64,000 bases of DNA from assembly GCA_937877455.1 (NCBI GenBank), contig CALFIU010000176.1:62001-126000 (forward strand). The letters run 5' to 3'. The notes beneath the pieces were generated by a model that was not told where the DNA came from, did no database searches, and saw nothing but the letters and a program-made list of their open reading frames with translations. This DNA comes from an uncultured Bacteroidales bacterium. Lineage in GTDB: Bacteria; Bacteroidota; Bacteroidia; Bacteroidales; UBA3824. This document shows, piece by piece, positions 9,622 through 18,973 of the stretch; position 1 is the first letter of the stretch, and each line of letters starts with the position of its first letter. A program made the translations under genes and the position numbers.

Positions 9622-10620
9622 ATGGCATTAAAAATCTCTTACAAAAAAAACAATAACGAAATTTATAACTGCACCAAAACTTATACTTTTGGCAGTGGTT
9701 TAACGTTTTTACAATGGCTTGAAGCCAACAACGATGCCACTAAAATAATTGTTAGAGGATTTATCAATGCTAAAGAATTAGAATCATTAGACCAACCGAT
9801 TTACACCAATCTATCATTGTTGGAAGAAATTGATTTTTCTGAATGTGCAAGTGGTTTTGACTATTGGAATTTAACGCTACTCAACTGCCCAAATCTTAAA
9901 AAATACATTTTTCCAAAAAACATAAAAACTGCTGCAACTCAGTTTGAAAACATGCCCAACCTAACCGAAGTAGTTTTTCAATCTGGTCTTGAAAATATGC
10001 TTTGTAAATTCAATGAAACAACGCCTATTTCTATAAACCTACCTAACAGCCTTTTAACCATTGATGCAGATTTTTTTTACAATTCCCAACTACAACAAAC
10101 AACATTACCCGATAATTGCAAAATAATAAACATTCCTAATCAACCACAAGATACAATTACACAAATAATTGCTGGACCAAACAACAATTATTACAAAAAT
10201 ATAAACGGCTCTCTATACACAAAAGACGGCGAAACCCTTATACACAGCATTTTGCAACAAAGTAACGAATTATCAATAGCAGAAGGTTGCAAAGTGGTTG
10301 CGCCATATAGTTGCTGTTACAGGCACATTAACAAAATATATTTTCCAAAAAGTATTAAGTTTATAGAACAATTTTCTTTTTTTATGAGCGATGGTTTTTC
10401 CGAAATAACATTACCACCTGACGTTGAATATGTTAGCACGGTTGCATTTGCTTCGCCAACACTAAAAACAGCTACAATTACATCGCCAACTCCACCTCAA
10501 AATAGTTTGGATTCTACATTTTTTATAGGAAAAAAAATAGAAATAAAAGTTCCCCAAAAATATCTCAATCGTTATAAACAACACCCGAACTATCGCGACA
10601 ACAAAATTTCGGCAATTTAA
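9622..10620 (+). CDS. BspA-like leucine-rich-repeat (LRR_5) protein
   Basis: About 332 residues from the ATG at 9622 (MALKISYKK), supported by the -7 box just upstream; an earlier ATG at 9565 is possible but lies before that box. The body shows BspA/LRR_5-type units: LTEVVFQSGLEN, ISINLPNSLLTID, AEGCKVVAPYSCCY, INKIYFPKSIKFIE, FSEITLPPDVEYV, and a typical tail, KIEIKVPQKYLNRYKQHPNY. LRR_5 proteins of this group are usually surface adhesins, but I see no signal peptide or type IX sorting domain, so the location is uncertain. It is divergent from the LytTR regulator. Confidence 0.7.
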   Translation: MALKISYKKNNNEIYNCTKTYTFGSGLTFLQWLEANNDATKIIVRGFINAKELESLDQPIYTNLSLLEEIDFSECASGFDYWNLTLLNCPNLKKYIFPKNIKTAATQFENMPNLTEVVFQSGLENMLCKFNETTPISINLPNSLLTIDADFFYNSQLQQTTLPDNCKIINIPNQPQDTITQIIAGPNNNYYKNINGSLYTKDGETLIHSILQQSNELSIAEGCKVVAPYSCCYRHINKIYFPKSIKFIEQFSFFMSDGFSEITLPPDVEYVSTVAFASPTLKTATITSPTPPQNSLDSTFFIGKKIEIKVPQKYLNRYKQHPNYRDNKISAI

Positions 10621-10688
10621 CCAATATCTTTGCATCAAGATTTTTAATAACAATAATAACAACTTTTGGATTTTTACAAAAGAAAAAC

Positions 10689-10718
10689 TTGCAAATATAA
10701 ATTTTCAACATATTTTTG
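10689..10718 (+). promoter_or_regulatory. Putative promoter of glmM
   Basis: TTG at 10689-10691, a 19-nt spacer, then TATTTTTG at 10711-10718: the spacing and both boxes fit the Bacteroidota sigma-ABfr consensus (TTG, about 19 nt, TAnnTTTG). Transcription would begin near 10724, about 30 nt before the ATG. Confidence 0.55.
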
Positions 10719-10753
10719 CGTTACAGAAAAATTAACAAAAACACATTAAGGCA

Positions 10754-12145
10754 ATGACTTTAATAAAATCAATATCAGGAATACGCGGCACCGTAGGCGG
10801 CAAACAAGGCGAAAACCTCACCCCAACCGACATTGTTAAGATAACCTGCGGATATGCACAATGGCTAAATAAAAACAATCCTCAAAAAAGCAAACTCCAT
10901 GTTGTAGTGGGGCGCGATGCCAGAATATCTGGTCCAAATGTTAAAAGCATTATAATCAACACATTAACAATGTGCGGAATAGATGTTACAGATATAGGCT
11001 TAGCAACAACACCAACCACCGAAATGGCAGTAACAGGGCTAAACGCTGATGGTGGTATAATAATAACCGCAAGCCACAATCCAAAAGAGTGGAATGCCCT
11101 AAAACTGCTCAACAACAAAGGAGAATTTGTTAGCGGACAGGACGGTAAATATATTTTGGACGCATCCGAAAATGCAGACTTTAATTTTGCAAATGTTGAC
11201 AACTTAGGAAAAACAACTCAATGCGACTATCTTGACAAACACATTGAAAAAATACTCGCTCTAAAACTTGTTGACACACAAGCCATAAAGCAAGCCAACT
11301 TCAACGTATGCGCCGATGTTATAAACTCCGTGGGTGCAATTGCTCTTCCAAAACTTTTTAAAGCATTAGGAGTTGAAAATTTCACAATCATCAACGCAGA
11401 AGCCAATGGTAAGTTTAATCACAACCCCGAACCTCTAAAAGAAAACCTTGTAGAATTGGCACAAAAAGTGGTTGACAACAAAGCAGATGTAGGCTTTGCT
11501 GTTGACCCAGACGTTGACCGCCTTGCCATAATGTGCGAAAATGGTGAAATGTTTGGAGAAGAATATACTCTCGTATCGGTGGCCGACTACGTATTACAAA
11601 ACCAAAAAGGCAACACCGTAAGCAATCTATCAAGCAGCCGTGCACTAAAAGATATAACCGAAAAAAACAAATGCCAGTATTCAGCCTCGGCAGTTGGAGA
11701 GTTAAACGTTGTAGCAGAAATGAAACGCACCAACGCAATAATAGGCGGAGAAGGCAATGGCGGCGTAATATTACCAAAACTTCACTATGGGAGAGATTCG
11801 TTGGTAGGTATTGCTCTTTTTTTAACATACATTGCCAAAAAGAAAATAAAGGTGTCTGAGCTTAAAAATACATACCCTCAATATTTTATGAGCAAAAACA
11901 AAATTCAACTAACACCGCAAATCAATGTTGACAAAGTATTGTTGGATGTAAAAGAAACCTACAAAAAACAAAACGTAAAAATCACCGACATCGATGGCGT
12001 AAAGATAGATTTTTCAACAGAATGGGTACACCTTCGCAAATCTAACACCGAACCAATAATTCGTATATACACCGAAAGCACATCTCAACAAAACGCTGAC
12101 AATCTTGCAATAAAAATGATTGACGAGATAAAAAAATTAATTTAA
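10754..12145 (+). CDS. glmM: Phosphoglucosamine mutase (alpha-D-phosphohexomutase family)
   Basis: 463 residues, all four phosphohexomutase domains. Visible are ISGIRGTVGG at the N-terminus, the catalytic phosphoserine loop TASHNP (Ser107), the metal-binding loop DPDVDRLA, the sugar-binding GEGNGG and the C-terminal phosphate loop RKSNTEPIIRIY. GlmM converts glucosamine-6-phosphate to glucosamine-1-phosphate on the way to UDP-GlcNAc, peptidoglycan and LPS. Phosphomannomutase activity is possible in this family, but the length and N-terminus fit the Bacteroidota glmM group. It has its own promoter and a strong terminator, so it is probably monocistronic. Confidence 0.85.
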   Translation: MTLIKSISGIRGTVGGKQGENLTPTDIVKITCGYAQWLNKNNPQKSKLHVVVGRDARISGPNVKSIIINTLTMCGIDVTDIGLATTPTTEMAVTGLNADGGIIITASHNPKEWNALKLLNNKGEFVSGQDGKYILDASENADFNFANVDNLGKTTQCDYLDKHIEKILALKLVDTQAIKQANFNVCADVINSVGAIALPKLFKALGVENFTIINAEANGKFNHNPEPLKENLVELAQKVVDNKADVGFAVDPDVDRLAIMCENGEMFGEEYTLVSVADYVLQNQKGNTVSNLSSSRALKDITEKNKCQYSASAVGELNVVAEMKRTNAIIGGEGNGGVILPKLHYGRDSLVGIALFLTYIAKKKIKVSELKNTYPQYFMSKNKIQLTPQINVDKVLLDVKETYKKQNVKITDIDGVKIDFSTEWVHLRKSNTEPIIRIYTESTSQQNADNLAIKMIDEIKKLI

Positions 12146-12160
12146 AATAACAAAACCTTA

Positions 12161-12202
12161 CACAAAAAATGCGGCAACAAAAAATTTGCCGCATTTTTTG
12201 TG
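12161..12202 (+). terminator. Intrinsic terminator of glmM
   Basis: A perfect 17-bp stem (12161-12177 with 12186-12202; core AATGCGGCAA / TTGCCGCATT) with an 8-nt loop and followed by a T run, 16 nt after the glmM stop codon. Confidence 0.85.
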
Positions 12203-12359
12203 TTTTTTTTAAAATTTTGTAAAAAAAATTTTGATATAACAAAAAACTTTTTACAAATTTGTATAAACGTTTAGGCTTCAAATAGGCCGTTTTTACTTTT
12301 CATACAAATAGGGGGCTAAAGAATGGCGAGCACCGTAAAACGAAATTAAAATTGAAAGC

Positions 12360-14564
12360 ATGAAGGAAACTAAGAAAACAGACAAGTTAACCGAATATTT
12401 GCACAATTTTTTCGGTTTCGATAGGTTTAAAGGCAAACAAGAAGAAGTAGTAAGAAATGTACTCGCAGGCAAAGATACATTTGTATTGATGCCTACTGGA
12501 GGTGGTAAATCGTTATGTTACCAATTACCATCGCTAATTTTAAAAGGTACAGCAATAGTAATTTCGCCACTCATTGCCTTGATGAAAAACCAAGTTGACG
12601 CCATGCGAAGTATTAGCACCGACAACAGCATTGCACATTTTTTAAATTCGTCGCTAACTAAACAGCAAATAGCACAAGTTAAAGACGACATAATGGCACA
12701 AAAAACCAAATTGCTATATGTTGCCCCCGAATCGTTAACAAAAGAAGAAAATATAGAATTTCTCAAACAAGTAAAAATTTCGTTTTACGCCATCGACGAA
12801 GCCCATTGTATATCAGAATGGGGACACGATTTCCGTCCAGAATACCGTCGCATACGTCCTATAATAGAAGAAATAGGTCGATCGCCAATAATTGCACTCA
12901 CTGCCACTGCAACGCCAAAAGTGCAACACGACATACAAAAAAACCTCGGCATACTTAATGCTCAAGTATTTAAATCGTCGTTTTTTAGACAAAATCTATA
13001 CTACGAAGTAAGACCAAAAGTTGACATCGACAAACAAATAATAAAATTTATAAAAAACAATCCAGGAAAATCTGGAATAATTTATTGTCTAAGCCGAAAA
13101 AAAGTAGAAGAACTTGCTCAAACTCTCAGTGTCAACGATATAAAAGCCCTTCCATATCACGCAGGTATGGATTCAGCCACTCGAAGTGCCAACCAAGACA
13201 AATTTCTAATGGAAGATGTTGACGTAATAGTGGCAACAATAGCTTTTGGAATGGGAATTGACAAACCAGACGTTAGGTTTGTAATACATTACGACATGCC
13301 AAAAAGTCTCGAAGGCTACTACCAAGAAACTGGACGTGCAGGAAGAGATGGGGGCGAAGGAAGATGCATTGCATTCTATAGTTACAAAGACATCCAAAAA
13401 CTCGAAAAATTTATGCAAGGCAAGCCTCTTAGCGAGCAAGAAATTGGAAGGCAGTTGTTGGCAGAAACTGTTGCATACGCCGAAACTTCAATATGCCGTC
13501 CAAAAATGTTACTCAACTATTTTGGCGAAGACCTCGACAAACCTTGCGGCAACTGCGACAACTGTGTCAACCCTGTTAAACAGTTTGAAGGCGAAAAATC
13601 AATAATCAAAGCCATAAAAACAGTGTTGGCTGTTAAAGAAAAATTTAAAGCCGAACATGTAGCAAAAATTCTTGCTGGCGTAGAAGATTCGCAAGTAAAA
13701 ACCTACAAACACCACAAACTACCCCAATTTGGTTGTGGCGAGGATGATGGCGACGAAAAATATTGGAATGCTGTATTGCGCCAATCGCTCGTTTTTGGAT
13801 TTTTAGCCAAAGATATAGAAAACTATGGGTTGTTAAAAGTAACGCCCAAAGGTAACGACTACGTTAAAAACCCATTCCCAATAAAACTTGTAAAAAACCA
13901 CGATTTTGACAACGAAGACGAAGACGATGACTCCGTAAACGCTCCGCACGGAGGTATGAGTGGTGGAGCATCAGACCCCGAACTATTCAAACTGCTCAAA
14001 GATATGCGCAAAAAAATGAGCAAACAAAAAGGGGTTCCGCCATTCGTTATTTTCCAAGACCCATCACTCGAAGATATGTCGGTGCAATATCCAATTAGTC
14101 TCGAAGAATTAACCCAAATTGTTGGTGTAGGACACGGAAAAGCCCAAAAATACGGCAAAGAATTTGTAGAACTGATTAAACGCTATGTGGCTGAAAAAGA
14201 AATAGAACGTCCACAAGATATGGTGGTAAAGTCGGTGGTTAGCAAATCTGGTGTAAAAGTTTATATTATACAAAGCATAGATAGACAAATAGATCTTGAA
14301 GACATTTGTGAAGCCAAACAGTTGGAAATGAACGAACTTCTATCAGAAATTGAATCAATAATCAACTCTGGTACAAAACTTAATCTCGACTATTATATAG
14401 ACAAAATTATAGACGAAGAACGCCAAGATGAAGTTTACGACTATTTCGACCACGCAGAAACAGAGTCTATAGAAGCAGCTCTCGATGCGTTAGGCGAAGA
14501 CGACTACACCGAAGAAGAACTTAGATTAATGAGAATAAAATATATTTCAGAAAAAGGACATTAA
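12360..14564 (+). CDS. recQ: ATP-dependent DNA helicase RecQ
   Basis: 734 residues. SF2 helicase motifs: MPTGGGKSLCYQLP (Walker A), AIDEAHCISEWGHDFRPEY (DEAH plus the RecQ aromatic loop), ALTATATP, GRAGRDGGEG (motif VI). A zinc-binding domain follows (CRPKMLLNYFGED, CGNCDNC), then a winged helix and an HRDC domain around YPISLEELTQIVGVGHGKAQ. The C-terminal extension beyond the HRDC domain makes it longer than E. coli RecQ (about 610 residues), as is common in Bacteroidota. It unwinds recombination and replication-fork intermediates. The next gene is separated by the dispersed repeat copy A. Confidence 0.95.
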   Translation: MKETKKTDKLTEYLHNFFGFDRFKGKQEEVVRNVLAGKDTFVLMPTGGGKSLCYQLPSLILKGTAIVISPLIALMKNQVDAMRSISTDNSIAHFLNSSLTKQQIAQVKDDIMAQKTKLLYVAPESLTKEENIEFLKQVKISFYAIDEAHCISEWGHDFRPEYRRIRPIIEEIGRSPIIALTATATPKVQHDIQKNLGILNAQVFKSSFFRQNLYYEVRPKVDIDKQIIKFIKNNPGKSGIIYCLSRKKVEELAQTLSVNDIKALPYHAGMDSATRSANQDKFLMEDVDVIVATIAFGMGIDKPDVRFVIHYDMPKSLEGYYQETGRAGRDGGEGRCIAFYSYKDIQKLEKFMQGKPLSEQEIGRQLLAETVAYAETSICRPKMLLNYFGEDLDKPCGNCDNCVNPVKQFEGEKSIIKAIKTVLAVKEKFKAEHVAKILAGVEDSQVKTYKHHKLPQFGCGEDDGDEKYWNAVLRQSLVFGFLAKDIENYGLLKVTPKGNDYVKNPFPIKLVKNHDFDNEDEDDDSVNAPHGGMSGGASDPELFKLLKDMRKKMSKQKGVPPFVIFQDPSLEDMSVQYPISLEELTQIVGVGHGKAQKYGKEFVELIKRYVAEKEIERPQDMVVKSVVSKSGVKVYIIQSIDRQIDLEDICEAKQLEMNELLSEIESIINSGTKLNLDYYIDKIIDEERQDEVYDYFDHAETESIEAALDALGEDDYTEEELRLMRIKYISEKGH

Positions 14565-14568
14565 AAAA

Positions 14569-14740
14569 ATGCTGTCTAAAAGTTACCTACATTTAAGGGG
14601 AATTCTAAAAATAAGATTTTTCAAGGCGTATGAAATCGAAAAAGCGCAGTTTACTGATTGTAAATGAGCATTTTGAGATTGAAATACAACGCAGAAAAAA
14701 ATTTTTAGAACCACAGATAAATTTAACTTTTAGACAGCAT
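14569..14740. repeat. Outer 16-bp inverted repeat enclosing dispersed repeat copy A
   Basis: ATGCTGTCTAAAAGTT at 14569-14584 is the exact reverse complement of 14725-14740. Between the arms lies the dispersed repeat copy A. The arm resembles the GGCTGTCTTAAAAG arm of the hairpin at 47631-47673, so a terminator-like palindrome may have been split by insertion of copy A. Confidence 0.6.
14597..14712 (+). repeat. Dispersed intergenic repeat, copy A (116 bp)
   Basis: One of four copies of the same element in this window. It starts GGGGAATTCTAAAAAT and ends AATTTTTAGAACC. The core is shared almost unchanged with the other copies: AAGGCGTATGAAATC, GCGCAGTTTACTGATTGTAA, ATGAGCATTTTGAGATTG, AAATACAACGCAGAAAAA. 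It lies 32 nt after the recQ stop and 44 nt before the ABC ATPase start, in the direction of both genes. This copy has the most decayed termini. Confidence 0.9.
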
Positions 14741-14756
14741 ATATTATAAATTCACC

Positions 14757-15659
14757 GTGCTTAAAATAAACAACCTTGTAAAAAATTATGGGCGAATTTG
14801 CGCATTAAATAGCGTATCGCTACAAATTAACGCTGGCGAAGTTTTTGGCATTTTAGGACCAAACGGCAGTGGCAAGACAACACTTTTATCAATAATATTA
14901 GACGTAATTAAGCCAACATCAGGAAGTTACACTTGGAACAATGGCAAAAAATTTTCGCGTGGCGCACTCATAGAACAACCAAATTTCTATCCATTTATGA
15001 CGCTATACCAAAACCTAAAAATATCTGCAATGATAAAAGGTATAGACAACATAGACAATGAAATTTTTAAAGCATTAAAAAACGCAGACCTTTACGAATT
15101 TAGATACGCACATTTTAGCCAATTGTCGTTAGGTATGAAACAAAGACTTGCCATAGCATCGGCTATGTTAGGGAATCCAGATGTTGTAATTCTTGATGAA
15201 CCAACCAACGGACTCGACCCTTCTGGTATTGTATTGGTCAGAAACATTATAAAAAATTATGTCAACGACGGAAAAACTATAATTATAGCAAGCCACATGC
15301 TTAGCGAAGTGGAAAAAATTTGCACCGATATAGCCATTATGAAAAATGGTAATATAATTACCAATGGCAAAATAAAAGATTTGCTCGATACTTCAACAAT
15401 ATTAAAAATAAGTGTAAACCAAGATATTACACTGCTCTACAATATTTTAAACGACAATCGCCAACTAATTAAAAAATTAGATATTTTTGGTAACGAAATA
15501 ACTATGCGACTTGACCAAGGTATTGAACCATCGCAAATTAGCCAACTTCTTTTCAACAACGGTTTTACTGTTAATAAATTTGAAGTTACCAAGCAAACAC
15601 TCGAAGATGTTTTTCTAAATCTTGTAAACTCTAACCATGAAAGCCAACAGATTGTTTAA
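14757..15659 (+). CDS. ABC transporter ATP-binding protein
   Basis: 300 residues. Start taken as GTG at 14757 because LKINNLVKNYG is the usual first strand of the domain and no ATG is nearby. Motifs: LGPNGSGKTTLL (Walker A), LSLGMKQRLAIA (signature), VVILDEPTNGLDP (Walker B), ASHMLSEVEKI (H-loop). The subfamily resembles DrrA/CcmA-type ATPases that pair with an ABC-2 permease, and the C-terminal extension is typical of that group. It overlaps the permease gene by 23 nt, indicating one operon. The substrate is unknown; lantibiotic-immunity-like or efflux roles are possible. Repeat copy A lies just upstream. Confidence 0.92.
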   Translation: MLKINNLVKNYGRICALNSVSLQINAGEVFGILGPNGSGKTTLLSIILDVIKPTSGSYTWNNGKKFSRGALIEQPNFYPFMTLYQNLKISAMIKGIDNIDNEIFKALKNADLYEFRYAHFSQLSLGMKQRLAIASAMLGNPDVVILDEPTNGLDPSGIVLVRNIIKNYVNDGKTIIIASHMLSEVEKICTDIAIMKNGNIITNGKIKDLLDTSTILKISVNQDITLLYNILNDNRQLIKKLDIFGNEITMRLDQGIEPSQISQLLFNNGFTVNKFEVTKQTLEDVFLNLVNSNHESQQIV

Positions 15660-16446
15660 AATAGAATTGGCAAAAATAGCCCACTATCCGTTTTTTTGGA
15701 TTTTGAGCGGTATAACCGCATTTTTAATTACAATTTTTATATTTGGTATGGCATACTTAAAACATGTAGAAGTAAACACCATACAAATTCAACAACAAAC
15801 TGATATAAATACCGAAAACTTATATCAAACGCTACCGTTTTTTCAAGTTGCATCATGGATTGCAAGTTGGTTTAACATTTTTTTTGCGGTATTGATTATG
15901 CAAATAGTGGCGATGGAATATAATTTTAGAACATTAAAACAACACATCATTGATGGAATAAAACCAAACGATTTTGTAACCAGCAAATTGTTGTTGACAT
16001 TGTTTTTAGCAATTAGTTTTGCAATTTTCGTAATTATCGTAACACTAATAGCAATCCTTTTGCTTTTACCAAATCAACCTAACGGTATTTTCTCTGGATT
16101 ACAATTTATTAGCGCATATTTTTTTCAAATGCTTTACACAATGATTTTTGCTATGTTTCTATCAATTGCTACTCATAATATAGCTGCCGCAATTTCTTTA
16201 TATATAGGCTGGGGTATTTTTGAAAAGATAATGAATTTTTCTTTAAATAGCATGGGTTATAGCAATATAGCATCTGCGCTACCTCTCAACAACATTTCAA
16301 AAATAGTGCAATCACCGAATATTTTATTTAATGGATATTCCGAACCAATAGATACAATCATTACACCAGAATTTTGGATTGCATCGGCTTATGCAGTTGC
16401 GTTTATTTTTATTTGCTATTTCTTAGCCAAGAAACGACCAATATAA
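15637..16446 (+). CDS. ABC-2-type permease
   Basis: 269 residues with about six hydrophobic segments: FFWILSGITAFLITIFIFGM, then a soluble loop with IQIQQQTD, then further segments around residues 70, 112, 155, 180 and 245. The size and spacing are those of the ABC-2 permease partner of DrrA-like ATPases. EYNFRTLKQHIIDG is the amphipathic coupling-helix region typical of these proteins. The 23-nt overlap with the ATPase gene implies a two-component transporter. Substrate unknown. Confidence 0.85.
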   Translation: MKANRLFKIELAKIAHYPFFWILSGITAFLITIFIFGMAYLKHVEVNTIQIQQQTDINTENLYQTLPFFQVASWIASWFNIFFAVLIMQIVAMEYNFRTLKQHIIDGIKPNDFVTSKLLLTLFLAISFAIFVIIVTLIAILLLLPNQPNGIFSGLQFISAYFFQMLYTMIFAMFLSIATHNIAAAISLYIGWGIFEKIMNFSLNSMGYSNIASALPLNNISKIVQSPNILFNGYSEPIDTIITPEFWIASAYAVAFIFICYFLAKKRPI

Positions 16447-16524
16447 AGTGTGGTTGACAAAAAAGATGTATGCCTTACAGATAGTTGAAGGCATACATCA
16501 TTTTTGTCAGCCACACTTTTTTTT
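16446..16524. terminator. Long bidirectional hairpin terminator between convergent genes
   Basis: A stem of about 31 bp with only two mismatches: the left arm starts AAGTGTGGTTGACAAAAA at 16446, the right arm starts AAGGCATACATCA at 16488 and ends CCACACTTTTTTTT. It lies between the ABC permease (+) and the GH5 gene (-), followed by a T run on the plus strand. Confidence 0.8.
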
Positions 16525-16572
16525 GGGGGGCAAAAACCAGTGTTCTCTGTAATTTTCGTGTAAAAAAAATAA

Positions 16573-17931
16573 TTATTTTGAACTTGGAGCAGAATTATTG
16601 TAAACCCAATCCAAAGTATAACTTTCGTCGTTGTTAGTAGCGGCTTTAACCATTACTTCAATCATTTCTTGGGCATTGTTAATATATTCGCCAGTTGCAT
16701 GATTAAAATATCCATGACATTCTTTTCCAGAATTAACAGAGCCATTTTCCCATAGCACAGGAGCAAGAAAATTATCGTGCATACATTTTACAACATATTC
16801 AAGATAATATTTTCTATATTCCTCTTCCTTAGCGGTTTTATGATGAATGTTTCCAAACTCACCAATATACACAGGAATACCTTTAGATATATAACGAGTG
16901 TACATTTTTTTCAAAGCAGTTTGAATATCATTTTCTTGTCCGTATGAAGCATTGTTTGTTCCAGTATGTCCCCAAGATTTGTATTTATCTTCAAGCGTAT
17001 ATTCATACGGCATATAAAAATGAACTGCCACAAGAAGTTTGTTAGCAGGATCTTCAGGCAAAACCAAATGCTCGCACAAATCAATGTCAGTGTCATAACT
17101 CGGAATACCAAGCCAACGAGTTGCATTGTTACCTCCAGTTGCACGTACTGTTTCAACAAAAACTTTCAACCAACCATTGAAAGTATTATATTGTTTACCA
17201 CCGTCATTACGGTTTGCTCCCCAGCCCCAACCGCCGTCTTGAATTTCGTTGAAACCTTCAAAAATAAGGAAATCTCCTTTATCTTTGAACTTTTCTGCAA
17301 TTTGCTGCCAAAGTGCTTTTATTTCGGCAGTTACCTGTTCGTTTTTGGAAGTTGAGAGCGCAGCATTCTTTATGTCAAGCCAATACTCACTATTAGAACC
17401 ATCATGATGAATGTTGATAATAGCATTAAGTCCCGCATTTTCGGCATAGCCAACAATTTCGGCAACACGATTAAGCCAAGCGTCTTCAATTTTATAATCA
17501 GGATCAGCACCAATATGCCCCATCCATGTAATAGGTATGCGAACTGTTTGAATACCAGCATCTTTTAGTTTGTTAAAAAGTTGCTGAGTGGTTTTAGGAT
17601 TACCCCAACACGTTTCGTTTGAAACACCGTTTTCATGTGCATCCATCTGATTGCCAAGATTCCAACCCAACCCCATTGCAGCATAAACTTCAGCTGGAGT
17701 AGTGGCAGATCCCAAAGCGATTTCTCCAACATTCAAATGCTGCAAATCAGGATTGATTGTATCCTGATTTCCTGAACCGTCTTGTGATGAATTACCAGTA
17801 GAATTATCCGATGAATTTGTTGTGTTTGTTGTGTTTGTGCTATCAGATGTTTTATTATCAGAATCTTTTGAACATGACAACAAACCTAAAAACATAGCAA
17901 AAGTTAATGAAAATAATGTTATTTTTTTCAT
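16573..17931 (-). CDS. Glycoside hydrolase family 5 lipoprotein (endoglucanase-like)
   Basis: 452 residues. A lipoprotein signal ends at GLLSC (Cys20), followed by a Ser/Thr/Asn-rich linker (about residues 21-60) and a GH5 catalytic domain. Visible landmarks are GLGWNLGNQMDAH, VRIPITWMGH, the HHDGS loop, the acid/base Glu229 in FEGFNEI and the nucleophile Glu358 in YIGEFGN. GH5 covers endoglucanases, mannanases and licheninases; the GWNLGN…NE…GEFG pattern is typical of the cellulase-like subfamilies, but the substrate cannot be read here. The lipid anchor places it at the cell envelope, probably the surface. It starts 28 nt after trxB ends, so read-through is possible, but there is no polysaccharide utilisation locus around it. 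Confidence 0.92.
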   Translation of the reverse strand: MKKITLFSLTFAMFLGLLSCSKDSDNKTSDSTNTTNTTNSSDNSTGNSSQDGSGNQDTINPDLQHLNVGEIALGSATTPAEVYAAMGLGWNLGNQMDAHENGVSNETCWGNPKTTQQLFNKLKDAGIQTVRIPITWMGHIGADPDYKIEDAWLNRVAEIVGYAENAGLNAIINIHHDGSNSEYWLDIKNAALSTSKNEQVTAEIKALWQQIAEKFKDKGDFLIFEGFNEIQDGGWGWGANRNDGGKQYNTFNGWLKVFVETVRATGGNNATRWLGIPSYDTDIDLCEHLVLPEDPANKLLVAVHFYMPYEYTLEDKYKSWGHTGTNNASYGQENDIQTALKKMYTRYISKGIPVYIGEFGNIHHKTAKEEEYRKYYLEYVVKCMHDNFLAPVLWENGSVNSGKECHGYFNHATGEYINNAQEMIEVMVKAATNNDESYTLDWVYNNSAPSSK

Positions 17932-17959
17932 GATTCATTGATAAAAAGTTAGTAAAAAA

Positions 17960-18883
17960 TTACAATTGCGACAAGTAACTTTCGGCATCAAGAGCAGCTC
18001 TACAACCTGTTCCTGCAGCCACCACCGCTTGTCGATAAACGGGATCTGCACAATCGCCACATGCAAAAACACCTTCCACATTTGTCTTGGCAGAATTTCC
18101 TTGCGTTATAATGTACCCCGAAGCATCAGTACTAATATAAGGTGCAAAAATCTCTGTCTGTGGGCTACGTCCTACGGCTGCAAAATATCCACTAACGGAT
18201 ATATCTTTTGTAACTTCGTTTGGCTGTCCTACTCTGTATTTTAATTTTACGCCTTCCACTTTACCATTGCCATATATTTCTGATACAACATGCTCTGTAA
18301 GTAACTCAATATTAGGTGTTTGTGCAATCCTTTCTTGCAAAATGCGACTTGCACGCATGTATGGTTTTCTAACTACAAGATATACTTTGTTGCATATCTT
18401 ACTCAAATAGAGAGCATCTCCAGCAGCAGTATCTCCACCGCCAACCACTACAACATCTTTTTTCTTAAAGAAAAAACCATCGCAAACAGCACATGCCGAG
18501 ACACCTACACCTTTGTAAGTTTGTTCTGAAGGTAAACCCGTATATTTTGCTGTTGCACCAGTAGCAATAATTACCGTTTGACTTTCGTAAATATTATTTT
18601 CGTCAACTATAACTTTAAATGGTTTTTGCGAAAAATCCACAGAAGTAACACATCCTCCAACAATGCGAGTACCAAGTTTTTCTGCTTGATTTTTCATCAA
18701 ATCCATTAAATCAAAACCATTAATAGATTCAAAACCGGGATAGTTTTCTATCTCATTGGTGGTTGTCAATTGTCCACCTGGATCGTTTCCCGCTATAACA
18801 ATTGGATTTAAACCTGCTCTTGAAGCATAAATAGCTGCAGTGTATCCTGCTGGACCAGACCCTATTATCAAACATTTTTCCAT
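17960..18883 (-). CDS. trxB: Thioredoxin reductase
   Basis: 307 residues, the usual length. Features: FAD-binding GSGPAGYTAAIYASRAG, the redox pair CAVC (Cys131 and Cys134) followed by DG, an NADPH-binding GGGDTAAGDALYLS, and the C-terminal FAD motif GVFACGDCADPVYRQ. It reduces thioredoxin with NADPH in the cytoplasm. It is separated from sucC upstream by a terminator, so it probably has its own promoter, and it precedes the GH5 gene by 28 nt. Confidence 0.96.
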   Translation of the reverse strand: MEKCLIIGSGPAGYTAAIYASRAGLNPIVIAGNDPGGQLTTTNEIENYPGFESINGFDLMDLMKNQAEKLGTRIVGGCVTSVDFSQKPFKVIVDENNIYESQTVIIATGATAKYTGLPSEQTYKGVGVSACAVCDGFFFKKKDVVVVGGGDTAAGDALYLSKICNKVYLVVRKPYMRASRILQERIAQTPNIELLTEHVVSEIYGNGKVEGVKLKYRVGQPNEVTKDISVSGYFAAVGRSPQTEIFAPYISTDASGYIITQGNSAKTNVEGVFACGDCADPVYRQAVVAAGTGCRAALDAESYLSQL

Positions 18884-18910
18884 AGATTGAAAAATTTAAA
18901 GTTGGGAATA

Positions 18911-18958
18911 AAAAAAGAGTTGAAAGCCTATGCTACTTTTAGAATTGACTTTCAACTC
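18911..18958 (-). terminator. Intrinsic terminator of sucC
   Basis: On the minus strand GAGTTGAAAG (18958-18949) pairs with CTTTCAACTC (18926-18917) and is followed directly by a run of T (18916-18911). It lies 15 nt after the sucC stop. Confidence 0.7.
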
Positions 18959-18973
18959 ACAATTTTCTTTTTT

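Noticed and set aside
11415..11828. 137-codon minus-strand ORF inside glmM
   Set aside because: Antisense shadow of conserved glmM motifs; Leu/Arg/Cys-rich composition typical of such frames.
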